From Ancylobacter novellus (GTDB lineage: Bacteria > Pseudomonadota > Alphaproteobacteria > Rhizobiales > Methylopilaceae): DNA of 64,000 bases. This document shows positions 56,982-64,000 of this stretch, piece after piece (the first letter of the stretch is position 1; every line of letters starts with the position of its first letter). Location: assembly GCA_003241695.1 (NCBI GenBank), contig QFPN01000003.1, positions 124,001 through 188,000 on the forward strand. Direction: 5' to 3'. Below the pieces are notes generated by a model. It worked only from the letters and a program-made list of their open reading frames with translations, had not been told where the DNA came from and did not search any database. Made by a program: the position numbers and the translations under genes.

Positions 56982-58826
56982 TCAGACGAGCTTCTTGCCC
57001 TCGTCGGTGATCGCCTGGTTGATGGTCTGCTCGCCGGCCTCGCCGAGCAGCATCTCGTTGTGGGCGCGGCCCGACGGGATCATCGGGAAGCAGTTCTCCA
57101 TCTTGTCGACATGGACGTCGACCACGACCGGTCCCGGCGTCTCGACCATCTTCCTGATCGTCGCGTCGAGTTCGGACGGCTTCGACACGCGCAGCCCCGT
57201 CGCGCCATAGGCCTCGGCGAGCTTCACGAAATCCGGGAGCGCCTCGGAGTAGGAGTGCGAATAGCGCGACCCGTGCAGCAACTGCTGCCACTGGCGCACC
57301 ATGCCCATGTACTCGTTGTTCAGGATGAACACCTTGATCGGCAGATTGTACTGGATCGCCGTCGAGAGCTCCTGAATGCACATCTGGATCGAGGCTTCGC
57401 CCGCGATGTCGATCACGAGCGCGTCCGGATGGGCCTTCTGCACGCCGACCGCCGCCGGCAGGCCGTAGCCCATCGTTCCGAGGCCGCCGGAGGTCATCCA
57501 GCGGTTCGGCTCGTCGAAGCGGAAATACTGCGCGGCCCACATCTGGTGCTGGCCGACCTCGGTCGTGACATAGGTGTTCGGCCCCTTGGTCAGCTCGTAG
57601 AGGCGCTGCACCGCGTGCTGCGGCTTGATGGTCTCGTCGGAATTCTTGAACTCGAGGCAGTTGCGCGCCTGCCAGGAGTTGATCCGCCGCCACCAGTCGG
57701 CGAGGCCCGCCGGATCGATCCGCGAGCGGCTCGCCTTCCAGATCGCGACCATTTCCTCGAGCACGTGCGCGACGTCGCCCACGATCCCGACCTCGACGCG
57801 GACGTTCTTGTTGATCGACGACGGGTCGATGTCGATGTGGATCTTCTTCGAGTTCGGCGAGAACGCATCGAGTCGGCCGGTGATGCGATCGTCGAAGCGC
57901 GCGCCGACGCACAGCATGACGTCGCAGTCATGCATGGCGTTGTTGGCCTCGAAGGTGCCGTGCATTCCGAGCATCCCGAGCCACTGGGGACCAGACGCCG
58001 GATAGGCCCCGAGGCCCATCAGCGTCGAGGTGACGGGCGCGCCGGTCAGGTCGGCGAACTCGCGCACGAGTTCGCTCGCGCGCGTGCCGGAATTGATGAC
58101 GCCGCCGCCGGTGTAGAAGATCGGCTTGCGGGCCGAGGCCAGCAGCTCCACCGCCTCGCGGATCTTCGCCGGATCGCCCTTCAGCTTCGGCTGGTAGCTC
58201 TTGTGGATGATGTCGCCGGGGCCGACATAGCGGCCGCTCGCGAACTGCACGTCCTTCGGGATGTCGACCACCACCGGGCCGGGACGGCCGTGGGTCGCGA
58301 CATAGAAGGCTTCGTGCAAGGTGCGGGCGAGTTCGTCGACGCTCTTCACCAGGTAGTTGTGCTTGGTGCAGGGCCGCGTGATGCCGACCGTGTCGCATTC
58401 CTGGAACGCGTCCGAGCCGATCAGGTGCGTCGGCACCTGTCCGGTGATGCAGACCATCGGGATCGAGTCCATCAGCGCGTCGGTCAGGCCCGTCACGGCG
58501 TTGGTGGCGCCGGGGCCGGAGGTCACGAGCACGACGCCGCATTTGCCGGTCGAGCGGGCGTAGCCCTCGGCCATGTGGGTTGCGCCCTGCTCGTGGCGCA
58601 CGAGCACGTGCTCCACCCCGTCCTGCTGGAACAGCACGTCGTAGATCGGAAGCACCGCGCCGCCCGGATAGCCGAAAATATGCGCGACGCTCTGATCCTG
58701 CAGGGCGCGGATGACGATCTCGGCGCCGGTCATCGTCTCGGATGCGAGATCGACCTTGCTGACGTCGATCGACAGCGCCTCTTCGGTGGTCTTCGGTTCC
58801 AGTTCTGCGGCGTCTTGCGCGGTCAT
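56982..58826 (-). CDS. ilvB: Acetolactate synthase large subunit
   Basis: 614 residues from MTAQDAAELEPK, with AAAGGAAA upstream. A thiamine-diphosphate enzyme that makes acetolactate or acetohydroxybutyrate, the first common step of branched-chain amino acid synthesis. Motifs are IFGYPGGAVLPIYDVL with VRHEQGATHMAEGYAR (catalytic Glu), GRPGPVVVDIPKDVQ, and the ThDP-binding GLGTMGYGLPAAVG...IDIAGEASIQM...FILNNEYMGMV. The residue after GE is Ala where most enzymes have Gly or Asp; GDG is replaced by GEA, which deserves a look. Expression is controlled by a leader attenuator at 58896-59007. Confidence 0.97.
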   Translation of the reverse strand: MTAQDAAELEPKTTEEALSIDVSKVDLASETMTGAEIVIRALQDQSVAHIFGYPGGAVLPIYDVLFQQDGVEHVLVRHEQGATHMAEGYARSTGKCGVVLVTSGPGATNAVTGLTDALMDSIPMVCITGQVPTHLIGSDAFQECDTVGITRPCTKHNYLVKSVDELARTLHEAFYVATHGRPGPVVVDIPKDVQFASGRYVGPGDIIHKSYQPKLKGDPAKIREAVELLASARKPIFYTGGGVINSGTRASELVREFADLTGAPVTSTLMGLGAYPASGPQWLGMLGMHGTFEANNAMHDCDVMLCVGARFDDRITGRLDAFSPNSKKIHIDIDPSSINKNVRVEVGIVGDVAHVLEEMVAIWKASRSRIDPAGLADWWRRINSWQARNCLEFKNSDETIKPQHAVQRLYELTKGPNTYVTTEVGQHQMWAAQYFRFDEPNRWMTSGGLGTMGYGLPAAVGVQKAHPDALVIDIAGEASIQMCIQELSTAIQYNLPIKVFILNNEYMGMVRQWQQLLHGSRYSHSYSEALPDFVKLAEAYGATGLRVSKPSELDATIRKMVETPGPVVVDVHVDKMENCFPMIPSGRAHNEMLLGEAGEQTINQAITDEGKKLV

Positions 58827-58895
58827 GGCGGTTTCCTTTCGCCTTCTTCGACCAGAGCCCGGAAGCGCCGAGGAACCGACGCCCGAGCAACAAAA

Positions 58896-58917
58896 AAGGC
58901 CCCCGGTGGGGAGCCTT
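58896..58917 (-). terminator. Attenuator terminator of ilvBH
   Basis: On the minus strand a stem AAGGC-CCCC paired with GGGG-CCTT around ACC is followed by TTTT. It lies 70 bases before ilvB and downstream of the leader peptide. A competing stem (58924-58939 with 58963-58978, 15 of 16 pairs) precedes it. Confidence 0.85.
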
Positions 58918-58923
58918 GCGTCA

Positions 58924-58978
58924 GGCGTCATCGGAGGGGGAGTTCGAGCCTTATGCGGCCCGCCCCTCGGATGACGCC
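58924..58978 (-). promoter_or_regulatory. Leader stem 1:2 of the ilv attenuator
   Basis: Two 16-base arms (GGCGTCATCCGAGGGG and its complement with one mismatch) enclose a 23-base loop. The first arm overlaps the leader codons just after Leu-Ile-Val-Ile-Leu. A ribosome stalled there would free the second arm, whose CCCCC can pair with the GGGGG of the terminator and open it. Confidence 0.75.
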
Positions 58979-59007
58979 AAGATTACGATAAGCGTCGCGC
59001 GCGGCAC
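58951..59007 (-). CDS. ilvBH leader peptide
   Basis: 18 codons: GTG start, peptide MPRATLIVILASSEGRAA, TAA stop. AGGAG lies 8 bases upstream of the GTG. The run Leu-Ile-Val-Ile-Leu at codons 6-10 contains all three end products of the pathway, the hallmark of a branched-chain amino acid attenuator. The stop is followed by the alternative hairpins and a terminator, then ilvB. Low supply of charged Ile, Val or Leu tRNA should stall the ribosome and let ilvBH be transcribed. Confidence 0.88.
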   Translation of the reverse strand: MPRATLIVILASSEGRAA

Positions 59008-59101
59008 TGGCCGGCTCCTGCTCGTTGAATGCGCGCGGAAGCTACGCGCGGGGGCGCGCCGCGTCAAGCCGTGCCGAAAGACCAACGCCTTTCGCCTCCA
59101 G

Positions 59102-60619
59102 TCAATCCAGATAGACGATCTGGGGCGTCATCTCCTGATCGTCGACGAGCCAGTCGACCGCGAAGGCGTCCGCGGCTTCCGCCGAGCAGATGCGCCAGCA
59201 ATTCCTGCCGGCGGCCTTGGCTTCGTAGAGCGCATGATCGGCGAGCGCCATCAGCCGGGCGGGCTCCACGGAGGAGTCCGGCGCGACCACGACGCCGATG
59301 GTGACGCTCGGGCGCAGCTCCAGCCCGTCGATCAGGCAGTTGCGGTTGATCGCGGCCACGAGACGTCCCGCGAGGCGCGTCGCGTCGTCGGGCGTCGGCA
59401 CCGGCGCGATCACGGCGAATTCGTCGCCGCCGAGCCGCGCCACGAGATCGGTCGCGCGAACGCTGTCCTGCAGCAGCCGCGAAACTTCGATCAGCAGCCC
59501 GTCGCCGGCCGCATGGCCGAAACGATCGTTCACCGCCTTGAAGTGATCGAGGTCGATGAGAAACAGCGCGAAGCGCCTGCCCTTCGCGCGGGCGGTCGTG
59601 GTCGCGCCGGTCAGGACGTCGAGAAAGCGCGCGCGGTTGGCGAGCGTGGTGAGGCCGTCGTGGAGCGCGCGGAACGCGTAGTCGCGCCGCGCCGCGCGAT
59701 GGTCATGAATGACGGCCGCCACGAACAGGCTCGGCGCGGACAGCAGCGCGAGCGCCAACCCGCGAAGCAGTTCCGCCTGGGCCAAGCTCTTTGCCCCGGC
59801 GAGCGCGGCCCAGGCGTCTCCGACCAGGAACGCGTCGAGCGTCGCGACGAGGAGAAAAGCCGCAAGCGACGTCGCGAACAGACCGAGCCGCGTCGCGAAC
59901 CACGCCAGAACCACCGACGCCCCGAGCGCGATCTCCTGCCGTCCGTCGAAAACGACCGCCGCGAGCACGGCGGCGAGCGCGACCCACGCGACAACGAACT
60001 CGCTCGCGCCGGGGCGACCTTCGCCGCCGATGTCGGCAGGCCCCGCCAGCCTTCTTTCAGCGCGGTCGAAGGTCAGCGCCAGCATCATGACGAGTAGAGC
60101 GCCGAGGGCGGTGGAGACGAATTCAGCGGCGGCGGCCGCCGCCTCCCCGGTCACGAAAGCCGCCGAAGCAAAGCCCTTCATCGACAGGATCGCGGAGGCT
60201 GCGACCGAAACCGCGACGAGCGCCGCCGCGATGCGGACCTGCGAACTGACGAAGCCGGCGCGCCTCAGCCTCGCGAAGATCAGCACGCCGGCCGAGATCG
60301 CCGCGGCGTCGAGCGCGAACGCTGCTGCGGCCGAAACCGCGCTTTCGCCCACGAGGGCCGCGAAAGCCAGTCGGATCGCCGCGAGCATCGCCAGGTCGAG
60401 CCGGCCGAAGCGGCGCCCGGAGCGGATCAGGAGCCCCGCCACCGCAGGCGCAGCAAGATTCATCAGAGGCTGCCCCGCCGCGCCCTGCCCCAGCGACGTC
60501 GTCGCGACGAGACCGGCGCAGTAGCAGAGAGCGATCAGACTGTGCGGGGCGGAAAGAAGGACGACGACGGACCGGCCAAGCCGGAACGAACCGGACGAGG
60601 AAGAAAGCGACATGGACAT
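59102..60619 (-). CDS. Membrane-bound GGDEF diguanylate cyclase
   Basis: 505 residues. Residues 15-310 contain about eight to nine membrane helices of MASE1-like type (VVVLLSAPHSLIALCYCAGLVA..., AAPAVAGLLIRSGRRFGRLDLAMLAAIRLAFAALV). The GGDEF domain follows (about 325-480): DGLTTLANRARFLDVL, FLIDLDHFKAVNDRFGHAAGD, an intact RLGGDEFAVI and an RxxD inhibitory site (RATD) five residues before it. It should make c-di-GMP in response to a membrane signal and be product-inhibited. GGAG precedes the start. It faces away from the msrQ-like gene. Confidence 0.92.
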   Translation of the reverse strand: MSMSLSSSSGSFRLGRSVVVLLSAPHSLIALCYCAGLVATTSLGQGAAGQPLMNLAAPAVAGLLIRSGRRFGRLDLAMLAAIRLAFAALVGESAVSAAAAFALDAAAISAGVLIFARLRRAGFVSSQVRIAAALVAVSVAASAILSMKGFASAAFVTGEAAAAAAEFVSTALGALLVMMLALTFDRAERRLAGPADIGGEGRPGASEFVVAWVALAAVLAAVVFDGRQEIALGASVVLAWFATRLGLFATSLAAFLLVATLDAFLVGDAWAALAGAKSLAQAELLRGLALALLSAPSLFVAAVIHDHRAARRDYAFRALHDGLTTLANRARFLDVLTGATTTARAKGRRFALFLIDLDHFKAVNDRFGHAAGDGLLIEVSRLLQDSVRATDLVARLGGDEFAVIAPVPTPDDATRLAGRLVAAINRNCLIDGLELRPSVTIGVVVAPDSSVEPARLMALADHALYEAKAAGRNCWRICSAEAADAFAVDWLVDDQEMTPQIVYLD

Positions 60620-60803
60620 GCGACTCCGAACTGACTTCTCCTACGCCGCCTCCCGCTAAGCCCCCGTTCCCGAAGGAGTTCGAATTTGAGCGAGTTTTGA
60701 TGCAATTTGAGACCATGCCTCACGCGCTCGTGAGGGACGGTCCGTACGGAATCGGCGGCCCGGTCCGTAGACGCCGCTGGAGCCGGCGACGAAAGGACGT
60801 TCC

Positions 60804-61844
60804 ATGTGGCTGCTGCACGACCGGACCGGACGCTTCTCGCCGCTGCTCGCGCTGACCCTCGTCGGCCTGTGCCTTCCCGCCGCATGGCTCGCGGTCCGCG
60901 CGGCGCATGGCGACTTTTCGGGAGCGGCGCCGGTCGGCGCCCCGGGCCTGCCGCCCGGTTTCAGCGACGCGCCCGGCGTCGGCCGCGGAGGAGCCTCCAC
61001 CCCTTTCGGTCCCGCGGCGGCGCCGAACTTCGGCGCGCCGGACGGCGGTCCGAGCGCCGCGAACGCGCGGCCGATCTACGCCGCGATCCATTTCACCGGC
61101 GACTGGGCCATCCGTTTCCTGCTGCTCTCGCTGATGATCACGCCGTTCCGCCGCCTGCTGCACTGGCCACGGCTCGTGCTGACGCGCCGGCGCATCGGGC
61201 TCGCCGCCCTCGCCTACGCGGTCCTGCACCTTTGTCTCTATGCGCTCGACCAGGAGTTCGCGCTCTCCCGGATCGCGAGCGAGATCGCGCTCCGCATCTA
61301 TCTCGCGATCGGCCTCGCGGCGCTCCTCGGCCTCGTCGCGCTCGGCGCCACGTCCTGGGACGGGGCGGTGAAGCGCATGGGCGCCGAACGCTGGAACCGG
61401 CTGCACCGGCTCGCCTACTGGATCGCAGGTCTCGCGACGCTGCATTTCTTCATGCAGTCGAAGCTCGACGTCACCGAGCCCACGCTGATGTGGGGCCTGT
61501 TCCTCTGGGCGATGGGCTGGCGACGGCTTCAGGCTCAGGGCGACCGCGCGACGAGCCTCGTCTGGCTGACGGGGCTCGCCGTCGTGGCGGCCGTCGCGAC
61601 CGCGCTTTCCGAGGCGCTCTGGTATGGCCTCGCGACGGGCGTCGATCCGATCCGGGTGCTGAAGGCGAACTTCACCGTCGTCCTCGGGCTGCGCCCCTGT
61701 TGGCAGGTTCTCGTCTTCGGCCTCGCCGCCGCGGCGGCGAGCCTGATCGGCGCGCGCCGGCGCGGCGCCCCGAGGCCACGCGCGCAGGCGCAGAAGCGCG
61801 CCGCCGTCGCGCCGCCGGCCCTCGCGCCGGGCGAGAGCGCGTGA
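60804..61844 (+). CDS. msrQ: MsrQ-like heme membrane subunit (ferric reductase-like)
   Basis: 346 residues with GAAAGGA upstream. MsrQ is the haem b membrane partner of periplasmic methionine sulfoxide reductase MsrP. The core matches: AIHFTGDWAIRFLLLSLMITPFRRLLHWPRLVLTRRRIGLAALAYAVLHLCLYALDQEF with conserved His, MGAERWNRLHRLAYWIAGLATLHFFMQSK. Compared with the usual 200 residues, it carries an insertion of about 50 Gly/Pro/Ala-rich residues between helix 1 and 2 and a longer C-terminal region with extra helices and a basic tail. No msrP is adjacent, so its partner is unknown. Confidence 0.85.
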   Translation: MWLLHDRTGRFSPLLALTLVGLCLPAAWLAVRAAHGDFSGAAPVGAPGLPPGFSDAPGVGRGGASTPFGPAAAPNFGAPDGGPSAANARPIYAAIHFTGDWAIRFLLLSLMITPFRRLLHWPRLVLTRRRIGLAALAYAVLHLCLYALDQEFALSRIASEIALRIYLAIGLAALLGLVALGATSWDGAVKRMGAERWNRLHRLAYWIAGLATLHFFMQSKLDVTEPTLMWGLFLWAMGWRRLQAQGDRATSLVWLTGLAVVAAVATALSEALWYGLATGVDPIRVLKANFTVVLGLRPCWQVLVFGLAAAAASLIGARRRGAPRPRAQAQKRAAVAPPALAPGESA

Positions 61845-61906
61845 CGCGTTCGAACAGCGATTGAAATCCGCCGCGAGCGGGGGTATGAACCCCGCTCCGC
61901 ACGGTC

Positions 61907-61981
61907 GCCCGAATAGCTCAGCGGGAGAGCACACCCTTCACACGGGTGGGGTCACAGGTTCGATCCCTGTTTCGGGCACCA
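61907..61981 (+). tRNA. tRNA-Val (anticodon CAC)
   Basis: 75 bases including an encoded CCA end. The acceptor stem GCCCGAA pairs with TTCGGGC; the anticodon arm is CACCC-TTCACAC-GGGTG, so the anticodon is CAC, reading GTG. The T arm is ACAGG-TTCGATC-CCTGT. GTG is a frequent valine codon in this G+C-rich genome. Confidence 0.96.
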
Positions 61982-62189
61982 CTTTCTTTCATCTTCCCAT
62001 CGGATTGCGGCTTTGCGAGCCGGGCGCGCATCGCTCGCGAGGCCGGACGGTTATCTCGGCTTGATCCGGAACCCGTTCACCCCCATGCCGTGACGCCTAT
62101 CTCGCTGAGACGATCGGACTTCGGAATGACGCGGAGACCTGAACGTCCCCGGACGGCGACCCTTCGGCCGCCATCCGGGCGGGTGAGCC

Positions 62190-63386
62190 TTACGGCTTGA
62201 TGAGCTGACCCGTGAGCTGCTTGCCGTTCGAGGCGTAGGCGGCGAACACGTTGCCGTTCTCGAGCTCGAGCAGCCACATGAAGTCGGGCTTCTTGACGCC
62301 CGCTATGCGCGCCGAGGCGCCGGACTGCTTCAGAGACGGCCTGAACCGGCTGTATTCGAGGGCGACGTCCTTCGTTCCGTCCTTGACCTTCACGCCGAGG
62401 ATAAAGTCGCCGCCGGCGAGCGGGTGGGCGACGTAGTGCTGCTCGACGAGATCATTGTAGAGCACCTTCTGTTTGCCGACCGGATTCCAGTTTCCGTCGT
62501 GAAGCTGGGCGGTCAGCTTCGCGCCCTTCTTGAACGCGACCGACCGGATCACCACGATCGAGCCGTCCTCCAGGCCGATCGCCGACGTGTTGACCGCGTC
62601 GTTGAACGCTCCGTTCTCCTCGAGCGTCGCCTCCTTGCCGGTCTTCTTCCCGTCGGCGTCGAAGATCTGCGCGTAGACCGACGCCTTCGACAGATCCTTG
62701 GCGTATGTCGCGTACTGTCCGATGAAGCCCGTGAGATAGGGCGTCGCGCCGGTGAACTGGCTTTTCTTCCGGGAAAGGTCGATGTCGACCGGCCCAAGCT
62801 TACCGTCCGTCGAGACGAACTTTCCCTTCGAATCGTTCGCCGTCTGACCGTTTGAAGCGGTCCAGTAGGCGAAGCCGCGTCCGTCGGAGAGCGGAAGCAG
62901 GAAGCCGTAGGCGAACTGGTTCGGCTGGGTCTGAGCGATGGTCAATTCCTTGCCCGAGGGCTTGTTCTTCGCGGACATGGCCTGGGCGTACATGCCGGAG
63001 ACAAAGCCCGACTGAGCGGCGCGCGGATCGAAATAGGAAACCAGCGTCTTGCCGTTCGAAAGCGGCAGCGCGCCGGACGGGATCACGCCGCCCGCTAGGC
63101 CCAAGCCTGCGGACTGGAAGACCAACGCCTTCTTGCCGTCGCGTTTTCCCTTGGCGTCGAAGAGCTGGAGGTAGACGGCGCTCGGCGGTGACGTCGTCGT
63201 GGCGCTTTCGGACAGCACCACGCCGAACGCGCCGCCGCCGGAGTCGTAAGCCGACATGTAGACCAGATCGGACGGCGCAGTCGGATCAAGCGGGAAGGGC
63301 TGGCCGGACAGGCTGGCGGCGAAGGCCGCAGGCGACCAAGCGACCAGGAGGGCGGCGGCGCAGGCGGCTTTCATTTCGATGCGCAT
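62190..63386 (-). CDS. Exported beta-propeller-like protein
   Basis: 398 residues with GGGGAAA upstream. Signal peptide MRIEMKAACAAALLVAWSPAAFAASL. The mature part is built of repeated strand modules with the recurring pattern xxLFDAKGKRDGKK (VYLQLFDAKGKRDGKKALVF; VYAQIFDADGKKTGKEATLEE) and GLPLSDGR/GLEDGSIVVI turns, suggesting a beta-propeller. No catalytic motif or known family. It resembles the exported gene at 1421 in general build but not in obvious sequence. Single gene on its strand. Confidence 0.68.
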   Translation of the reverse strand: MRIEMKAACAAALLVAWSPAAFAASLSGQPFPLDPTAPSDLVYMSAYDSGGGAFGVVLSESATTTSPPSAVYLQLFDAKGKRDGKKALVFQSAGLGLAGGVIPSGALPLSNGKTLVSYFDPRAAQSGFVSGMYAQAMSAKNKPSGKELTIAQTQPNQFAYGFLLPLSDGRGFAYWTASNGQTANDSKGKFVSTDGKLGPVDIDLSRKKSQFTGATPYLTGFIGQYATYAKDLSKASVYAQIFDADGKKTGKEATLEENGAFNDAVNTSAIGLEDGSIVVIRSVAFKKGAKLTAQLHDGNWNPVGKQKVLYNDLVEQHYVAHPLAGGDFILGVKVKDGTKDVALEYSRFRPSLKQSGASARIAGVKKPDFMWLLELENGNVFAAYASNGKQLTGQLIKP

Positions 63387-63541
63387 CAGATTTTCCCCAC
63401 AGTGCAGATGCGACTTTTTCTCCGAGCCGATCTGATCTGTCCAGACGGACGGAACACGAGGTCCACCGCCTTCGCGCGCGTCGGCCTTGAGGCGCTCATG
63501 TCAACGCCAATGCACGATTAATTGAAATCGCTGATCTTCCG

Positions 63542-63566
63542 GGAACATTTGGCAAATGCACACGTT
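63542..63566 (+). promoter_or_regulatory. EcfG-type (general stress) promoter
   Basis: GGAAC (63542-63546), 16 bases, then CGTT (63563-63566), exact consensus, 64 bases before the small exported gene at 63630. The site is nearly palindromic: on the minus strand it reads GGAAC-N16-TGTT, pointing to the gene at 62190-63386. Confidence 0.7.
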
Positions 63567-63629
63567 CCGCCTCTCAAATCAGCGCCGAATATTTGCTGAT
63601 GTAAAAAGACATGAATGGAAGGATATGCA

Positions 63630-63920
63630 GTGAGGAAAATACTTCTGGCCGCTTCGATCGTCGCCCTGGCATCCGCTCCGGCGATGGCGCAAACCGCGCC
63701 GTCGAGCGCCGACAAGCCGGCGTCGTCAGGCGCACATGACAAGACGGAAAAGATGTCGCCCGGCACGACCGGCGCGATGCAGAATTCGACCGGCGGCGTC
63801 GCCACCAGTCCTCAGGACGTGCAGAAGCAGGGCGGCGGCGCGACCGCCCCCACGCCTCAGGGCGACTCCGGCAAGGCCGGCTCCCAGACGGGCGGCGGCG
63901 CAGGCGAAAAGCCGAAATAA
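63630..63920 (+). CDS. Small exported low-complexity protein
   Basis: 96 residues from a GTG with GGAAGGA upstream (an ATG at 63615 is possible but would add residues before the signal). Signal peptide VRKILLAASIVALASAPAMAQ; the mature part is low-complexity Ser/Gly/Thr/Gln/Lys (TAPSSADKPASSGAHDKTEKMSPGTTGAMQNSTGGVATSPQDVQKQGGG...). Such proteins are common in Rhizobiales and often induced by stress. The exact EcfG promoter fits. A strong terminator follows. Function unknown. Confidence 0.7.
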   Translation: MRKILLAASIVALASAPAMAQTAPSSADKPASSGAHDKTEKMSPGTTGAMQNSTGGVATSPQDVQKQGGGATAPTPQGDSGKAGSQTGGGAGEKPK

Positions 63921-63945
63921 GCCTCCTCGCGAACGATGTCGCAAG

Positions 63946-63976
63946 AAGGCCGTCCGAGCGCCTCGGACGGCCTTTT
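63946..63976 (+). terminator. Rho-independent terminator
   Basis: A perfect 13-bp stem (AAGGCCGTCCGAG with CTCGGACGGCCTT) and a 3-base loop, then TT. It lies 25 bases after the small exported gene. Confidence 0.8.
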
Positions 63977-64000
63977 CGCATCAAGTTTTGCCGCGGCGCA

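Noticed and set aside
56766..58991. 741-aa open frame antisense to ilvB
   Set aside because: Shadow frame; crosses the attenuator and the REP pair and has no motif.

Overview
The window is about 70% G+C and densely packed. Its gene content points to an alphaproteobacterium of the Hyphomicrobiales (Rhizobiales). Signs of this are an RcGTA-type structural cluster, a MucR/Ros regulator, a GSII glutamine synthetase with a sigma-54 promoter, several GGAAC-N16-CGTT (EcfG-type) promoters, TTAA-N7-CTAA (CtrA-like) boxes, and many small families typical of this order (DUF1491, DUF2336, DUF3309, DUF5330, DUF6456). Genus cannot be fixed from the sequence; methylotroph-like relatives such as Methylopila or Hansschlegelia are a guess.

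1-10.7 kb, minus strand: a gene transfer agent (GTA)-like head cluster in RcGTA order: small terminase, large terminase, portal, protease, capsid, connector g6, adaptor g7, g8. It runs off the left edge. It is interrupted twice: by a 788-aa spike- or fiber-like gene of visibly lower G+C with its own terminator (4979-7345), and by an oppositely oriented exported protein (1421-2689). A sigma-70-like promoter and a perfect 14-bp palindrome lie upstream of the first gene.

10.8-19.8 kb: selD, a flavin amine oxidase, exported proteins, a probable EcfG (general stress) island with a NepR-like protein and DUF3309, then nitrogen genes (GSII glnII with a sigma-54 promoter, and glutaminase glsA).

19.9-34.1 kb: a BLUF photoreceptor translationally overlapped with an MHYT-PAS-GGDEF-EAL c-di-GMP enzyme, a penicillin-binding protein 1A, a DUF1214/DUF1254-like pair, a lipoprotein operon, DUF2336, a DivJ-like histidine kinase with a peptidoglycan-binding partner, sufE and DUF6456.

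34.1-49 kb: mucR, oligopeptidase B, a long acidic membrane protein, Fe/Mn superoxide dismutase, an SRPBCC protein, an esterase, folP, a HerA-like ATPase, a vapBC toxin-antitoxin pair with a clear operator, an M20 peptidase and a beta-barrel protein.

49-64 kb: the two subunits of methylmalonyl-CoA mutase plus a 70-aa partner, a CsbD stress protein, meaB, two more GGDEF proteins, ilvBH behind a classical leader-peptide attenuator, an msrQ-like gene, tRNA-Val(CAC), and two exported proteins, one behind a perfect EcfG promoter. Three inverted pairs of REP-like palindromes sit between genes, one of them inside the ilvBH operon. I saw no CRISPR array, rRNA, integrase or insertion sequence.
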